A stretch of 5,846 nt of DNA from Thioalkalivibrio sp. (GTDB lineage: Bacteria; Pseudomonadota; Gammaproteobacteria; Ectothiorhodospirales; Ectothiorhodospiraceae), in NCBI GenBank assembly GCA_003553165.1, contig PUOZ01000329.1:1-5846 (forward strand), in the 5' to 3' direction. Both the position numbers and the translations under genes were made by a program. Of this stretch, positions 1 through 5,846 are shown piece by piece. Numbering within the stretch: the first letter of the stretch is position 1; each line of letters begins with the position of its first letter. The notes beneath the pieces were generated by a model. That model made no database searches. It saw only the letters and a list, made by a program, of their open reading frames with translations, and had not been told where the DNA came from.

Positions 1-2040
1 CTGGTCACCGGTGACGCCTACGTCGATCACCCCAGCTTCGGCATGGCGATCATCGGGCGCCTGCTGGAGGCCCAGGGATTTCGTGTCGGCATCATCAGCC
101 AGCCCGACTGGCAGTCCACGGTACCCTTCCAGGCGCTTGGCCGGCCGAACCTGTTCTTCGGCATCACCGCAGGGAACATGGACTCGATGGTCAACCGCTA
201 CACGTCGGATCGGCGGGTGCGCCGGAACGACGCCTATACGCCCAACGACGAGGGCGGCCGGCGTCCGGACCGGGCCGTGATCGTCTATTCCCAGCGGGCA
301 CGCCAGGCTTATCCGAACGTCCCGATCGTGATCGGCGGCATCGAGGCCAGCCTGCGCCGCATCGCTCACTATGACTACTGGTCCGACAAAGTGCGCCGTT
401 CCGTCCTCCTCGACTCCCGGGCGGATCTTCTACTGTTCGGCAACGCCGAGCGCGCCCTGGTGGAGGTCGCCCACCGGGTGGCGGCGGGCGAGCATCCGCG
501 CGAGATCCAGGACGTGCGCGGCACCGTGTTCCTGCGCGATGCGGTGCCGGCGGACATGGTCGTGATCGATTCCACGGACATTGATGCGCCGGGGGCGGTG
601 GACCCGCAGCCGGATCCTTACGCCATGGTCAGCGCCGCGGGCTGCGCGGCCAAGGGAGGCGCGCAAGAGGAGGCCAAGGTGGTGCGCCTGCAGCGCGAGG
701 TCCCGCGCGGTCACCCGCGGGACCGCACCGTGATCCGCCTGCCGGCCTACGCGCAGGTGCGCGCCGATCCGGTGCTCTATGCCCATGCATCGCGCGTGCT
801 GCACCTGGAAACCAATCCGGGCAACGCACGGGCCCTGGTGCAGCGCCATGGCGACAAGGAGGTTTGGCTGAATCCGCCGCCGATCCCGCTGACCACGCCC
901 GAGATGGACGCGGTGTTCGATCTCCCCTACGCGCGGTCGCCGCATCCCGCCTACGGCGATGCCCGGATACCGGCCTGGGAGATGATCCGATTTTCGGTGA
1001 ACATCATGCGCGGCTGCTTTGGCGGCTGTTCGTTCTGTTCGATCACCGAGCACGAAGGCCGCATCATCCAGAGCCGTTCGGAGGACTCCATCCTGCGCGA
1101 GGTGGAGGAGATCCGGGACCGGGTCGACGGTTTCACCGGGGTCATCTCCGACTTGGGCGGCCCGACGGCCAACATGTACCGGCTGGCCTGCAAGGACCCG
1201 GAGATCGAGTCGAGTTGCCGGCGGCTGTCCTGTGTCTACCCGGGGATTTGCAAGAATCTGAACACCGATCACTCGGCACTGATCGGCCTGTACCGCAAGG
1301 CGCGGGCGCTGCCGGGGATCAAGAAGGTGCTGATCGCGTCCGGGCTGCGCTACGACCTGGCAGTGGAATCCCCCGAATACGTGCGCGAACTGGTCACCCA
1401 CCATGTGGGAGGCTACTTGAAGATTGCGCCGGAACATACGGAAGAGGGACCACTTTCCCGGATGATGAAGCCGGGCATGGGAACCTATGACCGCTTCAAG
1501 GCAATGTTCGATCGCTTCTCGAGGGAGGCCGGAAAAGAGCAGTACCTGATTCCCTATTTCATTGCCGCACACCCGGGAACGACCGACGAGGACATGCTGA
1601 ACCTGGCGCTTTGGCTGAAGCACAACGGGTTCCGCGCAGACCAGGTCCAGGCCTTCCTCCCCGGACCGATGGCCCTGGCTACGGCCATGTGGCATACCGG
1701 ACGCAACCCCCTGCGCGGGATTCGGCGTGAGGGGGGCGACAGGGTGCATTCGGCAAAAGGAATCCGCGCACGGCGCCTGCACAAGGCCTTCCTGCGCTAC
1801 CACGATGCGGAGAACTGGCCGTTGCTGCGCGAGGCGCTGCAGAGGATGGGCCGTGCCGATCTCATCGGTAACGGCAAACGCCATCTGGTCCCGAACTACC
1901 AGCCCACAGGGACCGGTGTCCGTGGTGGCAAGCCGGTGGGCGTGGAGGCCCGGGGAGGGCGGTTCAAGACCCAGCATACTGGTCTGAAGGCCGCGGCAGC
2001 GCCGCGTAAGCCGGTTCGGAAAAGGCGCGGGGTGAGTTGA
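1..2040 (+). CDS. ygiQ: YgiQ family radical SAM protein (5' end outside window)
   Basis: The reading frame is open from the first base and reads [19 protein letters not shown], matching the N-terminal part of YgiQ (UPF0313), so the true start lies upstream; the ATG at 43 is internal. The window holds 679 residues, against about 740 for E. coli YgiQ as I recall it, so perhaps 30-40 residues are missing. Domain order: the YgiQ-type N-terminal radical SAM-associated domain; the radical SAM core with CX3CX2C ([10 protein letters not shown], Cys codons at 1015, 1027 and 1036) to bind the 4Fe-4S cluster and S-adenosylmethionine; then the DUF3362-like C-terminal region ([22 protein letters not shown]). 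Highly conserved blocks such as [18 protein letters not shown] and [15 protein letters not shown] make the family call secure. The C-terminus ends in a Lys/Arg-rich tail. The protein is probably cytoplasmic; to my knowledge its substrate and reaction are not established. It converges on mnmC with a 7-bp gap. Confidence 0.96.
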   Translation: MVTGDAYVDHPSFGMAIIGRLLEAQGFRVGIISQPDWQSTVPFQALGRPNLFFGITAGNMDSMVNRYTSDRRVRRNDAYTPNDEGGRRPDRAVIVYSQRARQAYPNVPIVIGGIEASLRRIAHYDYWSDKVRRSVLLDSRADLLLFGNAERALVEVAHRVAAGEHPREIQDVRGTVFLRDAVPADMVVIDSTDIDAPGAVDPQPDPYAMVSAAGCAAKGGAQEEAKVVRLQREVPRGHPRDRTVIRLPAYAQVRADPVLYAHASRVLHLETNPGNARALVQRHGDKEVWLNPPPIPLTTPEMDAVFDLPYARSPHPAYGDARIPAWEMIRFSVNIMRGCFGGCSFCSITEHEGRIIQSRSEDSILREVEEIRDRVDGFTGVISDLGGPTANMYRLACKDPEIESSCRRLSCVYPGICKNLNTDHSALIGLYRKARALPGIKKVLIASGLRYDLAVESPEYVRELVTHHVGGYLKIAPEHTEEGPLSRMMKPGMGTYDRFKAMFDRFSREAGKEQYLIPYFIAAHPGTTDEDMLNLALWLKHNGFRADQVQAFLPGPMALATAMWHTGRNPLRGIRREGGDRVHSAKGIRARRLHKAFLRYHDAENWPLLREALQRMGRADLIGNGKRHLVPNYQPTGTGVRGGKPVGVEARGGRFKTQHTGLKAAAAPRKPVRKRRGVS

Positions 2041-2047
2041 CGGGGGT

Positions 2048-3880
2048 TCAGCGACCCCGATGCTCTCCCGCCTCGAACCGGGCCGGCGAAAAAAGCTGAG
2101 CGAGTGTGTCCGGCAACGGCTCGGGCAGGCCGCAGAGACGGTCCGCGAGCAACTGTGCCCCGACCGCTGCGTAAAGCAGCCCGCGCGAACCGTAGCCTAG
2201 GTTCAGGAATATACGTGGGAGGGGGTCGCCGTCTGTCACCGTCGGCCCGGGCATTGCACCGACCATCGGCAGCCGGTCTGGAAAGACCGCGCGCTGACCG
2301 TACCAGGCCCCGGTGACCTCCACTGCGGCAGTGTCTTCCAGCGCCGGGTCCACCCAGCGCAGGGCGCTGAGGTTCTCTGCGTTGTCTGCGTGCCGCACGC
2401 CGGCGCTCCCGGCGTCCCTCCGATAGGTCGCGCCGAGCCAGTACTGGCCATCCCGCTCGGGCAGGCAGTATCCCTTACCGGTCAGCGCGAAATCCCCCAG
2501 CGCGGTCAGCGGAGTGCGTATACGGGTCATTTGACCGCCCACGACGGACGGGCGTGGTTGACCCGTGACCAGGCCCGCCTCGCCGGCGCCGGTCGCGATC
2601 ACGACTGCGTCGAAGGTCTCGGAGCCTTCACCGGCGTGGACCGTGACGCCGTCCGCTCTGGCCTGGACGGTCTGGACCTGGCGATGGCGTAGCTGCAATT
2701 TGGCGCCGAGATGTCGGCAGTATTGGCCCAGATCGATACCCAGCGCATCGGGGTAGAAGATGACGGGAAGTTCGGGGTCGTCGGAGCGCACGGCAAACAA
2801 GCCGCCGGCAAGACCCGGGTCGCTGGCAGCGAGGTGCCCCAGACGCCGTGCCGCGTGCCTCGTGATCCCGCGATGCTCCACGCCGCGGGCGAGGACGATG
2901 CGGTCGCTGCTGTTCACGCCGGTGGTGCCCAGAAGGGCTTGTGTAGCCCGCATCCCGCTCAGGCTCAACGCGTTTCGGAGGGTGTCCCCGGCACTGAGGT
3001 GAGGTGTGAGGAGTGCTGCCGGGTTTCCGGACGCGCGGTTGCCTGCGCCATGCGGGTCGAACAGCGTGGGGTTGAGCCCGCGCTCGCGCAGGGCGCAGGC
3101 GGCCGCAAGGCCGGCGATTCCGGCGCCGATCACAGCGACCCGCTCCGGTCTGGCGGCTGGTGGCTGTCCCTGCGGGAAGACACCGATCAGCCGTTCGCGT
3201 TTGTCGGCGAAGCCCGGGACCCTCTGCAAGGCAAAGCCAACCTCTTCGAGATCGCGACGAACCTGGCCGGCCGAGGTGAAGGTGCCGAGGGTCGTTCCGC
3301 GTCCGGACAGACGACCCAATTGCCGAAACACCGCAAGGTTCCAGAGCGCAGGGTTCCGGCTGGGCGCGAAGCCGTCGAGGAACCATGCATCCACGCGGCC
3401 CTGCACCCGTGCCAGCGCAGGCGCCGCATCGCCATAGACGAGGCTCAGCACGACCCGGTCGGCGGGAAAATGGATCCGGTGCAACCCGGACAGCAGGGGC
3501 GGGTACTGCGCCAGGAGGGTACCGATGTCGGCGCCCGCGATGCCCTGGGCACGGAGTGCGCGTGACAGGTCTGAAGGCGCAAGTGGGTGGGCCTCTGCGC
3601 TCAGGTAGCTGAGAAAGGCGTCCGGCGGTGCATGTTCGCGCCAGGTCTCCAGGGTCAGGCAGAAGTTGAGGCCGGTACCAAAGCCTGTCTCCCCGATGGC
3701 GAAGCGGCGTGCGTTCGCGAATCGCTCCGGGAGTCGGTTTGCCTCGACAAAGACCGTGCGCACCTCGCCCCTGGGGTCCTGCGCGCTGAAGTACCGGTCT
3801 TCGTAAGCCACGGCGCGGGGCTGGTCCCCGTCCCATTGCAGATGGGCGGGGGCCAGGGGCGTCATCAATGACGGCAGCAC
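2048..3880 (-). CDS. mnmC: Bifunctional tRNA (mnm5s2U34) biosynthesis protein MnmC: methyltransferase plus FAD-dependent oxidase
   Basis: This 610-residue protein has both MnmC domains in the usual order. The N-terminal methyltransferase MnmC(m) (about residues 1-240) has the SAM-binding loop GETGFGTGLNF (63-73) and the family block DAWFLDGFAPSRNPALW (164-180). The C-terminal FAD oxidase MnmC(o) begins with the Rossmann motif VAVIGAGIAGLAAA (248-261; Gly252, 254, 257) and ends with LGYGSRGLLYA (561-571). In the known pathway the oxidase removes the carboxymethyl group from cmnm5(s2)U34 to give nm5(s2)U34, and the methyltransferase makes mnm5(s2)U34, after MnmE-MnmG act, in the cytoplasm. It is about 58 residues shorter than E. 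coli MnmC, with a very short interdomain linker. The GTG start at 3880 is preferred because GAAGGG lies 7 nt upstream; the ATG at 3865 is the alternative and has no usable Shine-Dalgarno. It lies 42 bp downstream of the M23 peptidase gene, probably in its operon. Confidence 0.95.
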   Translation of the reverse strand: MLPSLMTPLAPAHLQWDGDQPRAVAYEDRYFSAQDPRGEVRTVFVEANRLPERFANARRFAIGETGFGTGLNFCLTLETWREHAPPDAFLSYLSAEAHPLAPSDLSRALRAQGIAGADIGTLLAQYPPLLSGLHRIHFPADRVVLSLVYGDAAPALARVQGRVDAWFLDGFAPSRNPALWNLAVFRQLGRLSGRGTTLGTFTSAGQVRRDLEEVGFALQRVPGFADKRERLIGVFPQGQPPAARPERVAVIGAGIAGLAAACALRERGLNPTLFDPHGAGNRASGNPAALLTPHLSAGDTLRNALSLSGMRATQALLGTTGVNSSDRIVLARGVEHRGITRHAARRLGHLAASDPGLAGGLFAVRSDDPELPVIFYPDALGIDLGQYCRHLGAKLQLRHRQVQTVQARADGVTVHAGEGSETFDAVVIATGAGEAGLVTGQPRPSVVGGQMTRIRTPLTALGDFALTGKGYCLPERDGQYWLGATYRRDAGSAGVRHADNAENLSALRWVDPALEDTAAVEVTGAWYGQRAVFPDRLPMVGAMPGPTVTDGDPLPRIFLNLGYGSRGLLYAAVGAQLLADRLCGLPEPLPDTLAQLFSPARFEAGEHRGR

Positions 3881-3887
3881 CGCGCTA

Positions 3888-3893
3888 CCCTTC
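3888..3893 (-). promoter_or_regulatory. Ribosome binding site of mnmC
   Basis: The minus strand reads GAAGGG here, 7 nt before the GTG at 3880. This is a reasonable Shine-Dalgarno match and decides for the GTG start over the ATG at 3865, which would sit 22 nt from it. It lies inside the 42-bp gap after the M23 gene, so mnmC can be translated independently on a shared transcript. I see no promoter-like boxes in this gap. Confidence 0.55.
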
Positions 3894-3922
3894 GGCTGTG
3901 GCGATCTGCGCGGGGGGCGGGA

Positions 3923-5449
3923 TCAGAAGCCCTGCCCCGGGAAGGGATGCATCGCGATCTGGCGAGCGGGCGTCGCGTCCTGTAATTCGGCGATCAGTGG
4001 CTGGGCGATCCGCCGAAACCGTTCCAGCTCCGCCCCGGTCAGCATCTCGTGTTCCGGCAGTTGCACCCGCATGGCGTCCACTGCTCGCCCGTCCACCTGC
4101 AGTTCGTAGTGCAGATGCGCGCTGGTCGTGCGGCCGCTGTTGCCGGAGAGGGCGATGCGCTGGCCGCGTTCCACAGTCTGTCCGGGACGCACCAGGGCCT
4201 TCTGCAGATGCAGGTAGCGGGTCGTGTAGCCCTGGCCGTGCTCGATCACCAGGTAACGCCCTGCATGCGGGTGGCTATCGACCTGGGTCACCTTGCCGTC
4301 GGCAGGCGCCATGATCGGAGTACCCACGGGCATCGCGAAGTCGGTGCCGAGGTGCGGCGCGACGCGGCCGGTGACCGGATGCCGGCGCCCGGGGTGGTAT
4401 CCGGAACTGATCCGATAGGTTCCGGAGAACGGCTTGCGATCGAAGGGCGGCAACAGGCTCCGCCCATCGGGCGTATAGAACAGCCCATCGGTATTCCGGA
4501 CGGCGCTGACCGACAATGCCTGCCCGCTGTAGCTGAAAGCCAGGAGGCGTACGTCGTAGGGCGTGTCGTCTCCGATCAGGGTCTCCTGTTCGACAAGCAC
4601 GGTGTATTGGTCGCCGTCACGCAGCGCTTCGGGGTCCGGTAGGTACCGGTCCAGAAGCACGCTCAGCGCGGCGACGGCAGGCGGGGAAAGGGCATCGTTG
4701 GCGGCCAGTGACGTCGCTACATCGCTGCGGATCTCACCCGCGGCGACCTGGTGAGTGACCTCGCGCGCGCTTTCGATCTGCCGCCGGCTGTACGCGTCGG
4801 TGCCATCCAGACGCACCCATTCATTGCCTTCGGCGCGGTCGCTCCAGAGCCGGAGCCGCTTCAGGATTCCATCCGGATCCACCAGCCACTCGACCTTCTG
4901 CCCCGGAAAGACCCGGTTCAGGATGCCGGCGCTCTCGGGATCCTCCAGCAGCCGATAGAGCGTGCGCAACCGGAGCCCCCAGGCGTTGTTCCAAAGCGCC
5001 GCCAGGTGTTCGCCCTCGTTCAGGGTATGCCTGGACCACAGCGCCTGGCTGATTTCGGTCAGGGCCAATGGCTCTTCCGGATCCTGTTCGTCACGGGAGG
5101 TGGCCACTGCGAAGTCATGCCTATAAAGCAGGGCGGATGCTTCGCCGCGAGTGGCCCTTGCGCTGGCGCCGCTGCCTTCGAGTGCGGCCCAGTGGGATGC
5201 GTTGATCTGCGCGAGTCTCGAGCGCGCCGCCTGGCGTAACGCCTCCATGGGGCCGACTTCGGGCCGACATTCGAGATCCTGCAACCTAGCGACCGATGGC
5301 CCCGCAACGAGGCCGAGCTGCTCATTGAGGAGTTCGGCCACGCCCGCGTTGGACGCGTGCCCAGCGGGAAAATGGCCCGATGCGGTAATCGCTGTGATAC
5401 CCAGGCCGCCTAAGGCGACCAGGGAGTAGAGCGTTTTTCTGACGGGCAT
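3923..5449 (-). CDS. M23 family metallopeptidase, MepM-like peptidoglycan DD-endopeptidase, membrane-anchored
   Basis: From the ATG at 5449 this encodes 508 residues. The N-terminus is basic (MPVRKT) followed by a hydrophobic stretch (about 8-22), a signal peptide or uncleaved anchor placing the enzyme in the periplasm. Residues about 141-202 (EHLAALWNNAWG, PGQKVEWLVDPDG) resemble the OapA/LysM-like region found before the catalytic domain in MepM/YebA proteins. The M23 (lysostaphin-type) domain spans about 347-463 and has the full active-site set: HLGTD gives zinc ligands His366 and Asp370, RYLHL gives His414, and HLHYE gives His445 and zinc ligand His447. Such enzymes cut peptide cross-links in murein during cell growth. 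It is longer than E. coli MepM (about 440 residues), mainly through an unrecognised segment at about 50-135. A GTG at 5455 would add two residues; the ATG is chosen for its GAG 5 nt upstream. It has its own promoter and precedes mnmC. Cross-link specificity (D,D-) is inferred from MepM likeness. Confidence 0.92.
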   Translation of the reverse strand: MPVRKTLYSLVALGGLGITAITASGHFPAGHASNAGVAELLNEQLGLVAGPSVARLQDLECRPEVGPMEALRQAARSRLAQINASHWAALEGSGASARATRGEASALLYRHDFAVATSRDEQDPEEPLALTEISQALWSRHTLNEGEHLAALWNNAWGLRLRTLYRLLEDPESAGILNRVFPGQKVEWLVDPDGILKRLRLWSDRAEGNEWVRLDGTDAYSRRQIESAREVTHQVAAGEIRSDVATSLAANDALSPPAVAALSVLLDRYLPDPEALRDGDQYTVLVEQETLIGDDTPYDVRLLAFSYSGQALSVSAVRNTDGLFYTPDGRSLLPPFDRKPFSGTYRISSGYHPGRRHPVTGRVAPHLGTDFAMPVGTPIMAPADGKVTQVDSHPHAGRYLVIEHGQGYTTRYLHLQKALVRPGQTVERGQRIALSGNSGRTTSAHLHYELQVDGRAVDAMRVQLPEHEMLTGAELERFRRIAQPLIAELQDATPARQIAMHPFPGQGF

Positions 5450-5472
5450 GATCACTCGTCGGCTCGAGGATG

Positions 5473-5510
5473 CCGGTTTATACCATTATTCCGGTCGAAT
5501 GAAAAACCGG
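5473..5510. repeat. Perfect 7-bp inverted repeat flanking the promoter (possible operator)
   Basis: The arms are CCGGTTT (5473-5479) and AAACCGG (5504-5510), separated by 24 bp. They overlap the outer edges of the predicted -10 and -35 boxes. A further CCGG lies between them at 5491-5494. The arms are too far apart to look like a classic compact operator for a single dimer, and a 7-bp match could be chance in GC-rich DNA, so a regulatory role is a guess. Confidence 0.35.
5477..5505 (-). promoter_or_regulatory. Putative sigma70 promoter for the M23 peptidase-mnmC operon
   Basis: On the minus strand, TTTTCA (5505-5500, 4 of 6 matches to TTGACA) and TATAAA (5482-5477, 5 of 6 matches to TATAAT) are separated by exactly 17 bp. 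The predicted transcript start is near 5470, leaving a leader of about 20 nt before the ATG at 5449. This is an AT-rich patch in otherwise GC-rich sequence and lies at the right place upstream of the peptidase gene. It is a motif match only, without experimental support. Confidence 0.6.
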
Positions 5511-5583
5511 TGTGATCGGCGCGGGGGCACGGATCAGGCGGGAGCAGGGCCGGCCGGGAAGCTGCATGGGCTTGCCGCAGCCG

Positions 5584-5846
5584 TCAGGTCCGCACCCCCA
5601 CGCCGCGGTTCAGGAGGTTCAGTGCCAACACGTACAGGCCGACGATGAAAGCGATGATGATGGCGTAGGAAACCCACAGCGACAGGTCGGTCGTGCCCAG
5701 CAGGCCGTAGCGGAAGGCGTTCACCATGTACAGGATGGGATTCAGTTTCGACACGTCCTGCCAGAACCCGGGCAGCAGGGAGACCGAGTAGAACACGCCG
5801 CCCAGGTAGGTGAGGGGGGTGAGAACGAAGGTGGGGATGATCGAGA
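5584..5846 (-). CDS. ABC-2 type transporter permease, C-terminal part (YadH-like)
   Basis: Only the last 86 complete codons are in the window; the frame stays open to the right edge, so the gene begins beyond 5846. The fragment opens with SIIPTFVLTPLTYLGGVFYS, followed by LLPGFWQDVSKLNPILYMVN and FRYGLLG, which is the characteristic end of ABC-2 permeases of the YadH/NodJ type. A final transmembrane helix (WVSYAIIIAFIVGLYVLALN) is followed by a short basic tail (RGVGVRT). Such permeases form an inner-membrane exporter with a separate ATPase (YadG in E. coli), normally encoded next to them and here expected upstream, to the right of the window. The substrate cannot be read from this fragment. 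A GTG at 5796 is internal and not the real start. The gene ends 134 bp before the peptidase start on the same strand, and that gap contains a separate promoter. Confidence 0.93.
   Translation of the reverse strand, partial: SIIPTFVLTPLTYLGGVFYSVSLLPGFWQDVSKLNPILYMVNAFRYGLLGTTDLSLWVSYAIIIAFIVGLYVLALNLLNRGVGVRT

Noticed and set aside
864..1490. Plus-strand open frame of 208 codons within ygiQ
   Set aside because: Shifted frame over the most conserved part of the radical SAM domain; no motif of its own.
430..1977. Open frame of 515 codons antisense to ygiQ
   Set aside because: Its codons are in exact register with the ygiQ codons, so it only needs ygiQ to avoid TTA, CTA and TCA, which GC-rich genes do anyway. 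The translation has no recognisable domain.
2043..2058. GGGGT/ACCCC hairpin as a bidirectional terminator
   Set aside because: Only a 5-bp stem and no U-tract on either side.
2711..3565. Plus-strand open frame of 284 codons over mnmC
   Set aside because: Antisense and in codon register with mnmC; the same codon-usage effect explains it, and mnmC is secure.
2628..3836. Minus-strand open frame of 402 codons overlapping mnmC
   Set aside because: A shifted frame of mnmC giving an Arg/Pro/Gly-rich translation typical of GC-rich off-frame reading.
4049..5239. Plus-strand open frames (4049-4642 and 4751-5239) over the M23 gene
   Set aside because: Both are antisense in codon register with the peptidase gene and have no recognisable product.
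5511..5526. TGTGATC as a CRP site half
   Set aside because: No matching right half-site (TCACA) at the required spacing.
5561..5581. GCTGC/GCAGC stem just after the ABC permease stop as its terminator
   Set aside because: Five-bp stem with an 11-nt loop, no following U-run on the minus strand; the T5 run near 5502-5506 is too far away and lacks a stable adjacent stem.
5448..5648. Small plus-strand open frame between the peptidase and the permease
   Set aside because: It starts inside the peptidase start region, runs across the promoter and into the antisense of the permease gene, and has no clear ribosome binding site or recognisable motif.

Overview
The window is a GC-rich stretch of bacterial chromosome carrying four protein-coding genes and no mobile element, RNA gene or CRISPR array that I can see. 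The gene content points to a gammaproteobacterium: a YgiQ-type radical SAM protein, the fused two-domain form of MnmC, a MepM-like M23 endopeptidase with an OapA/LysM-like region, and a YadH-like ABC-2 permease. The GC-rich coding style would fit an Ectothiorhodospiraceae- or Chromatiales-like lineage, but that finer placement is a guess from recalled similarity, not a computed result.

Layout. (1) Bases 1-2040, plus strand: the YgiQ-family radical SAM gene, lacking only its 5' end, which lies before the window. (2) Bases 2048-3880, minus strand: mnmC, the bifunctional tRNA wobble-uridine enzyme. It converges on ygiQ, and only 7 bp separate the two stop codons. (3) Bases 3923-5449, minus strand: a membrane-anchored M23 peptidase, 42 bp upstream of mnmC and in the same direction, so the two probably form an operon. 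(4) Bases 5450-5583: an intergenic region with a good sigma70-like promoter reading leftward into the peptidase. A perfect 7-bp inverted repeat overlaps its -10 and -35 boxes. (5) Bases 5584-5846, minus strand: the C-terminal end of an ABC-2 permease that continues beyond the window.

Working together: the peptidase and mnmC look co-transcribed from the promoter at about 5477-5505, although one acts on the cell wall and the other on tRNA. There is no sign that ygiQ or the permease belongs to the same functional unit. I see no undescribed system here. The best leads are modest: the inverted repeat over the peptidase promoter, a second conserved-looking cysteine group in YgiQ (a family whose function is unsettled), and local divergence in the MnmC oxidase domain. 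Nearly all other long open frames are antisense or shifted shadows of these genes.
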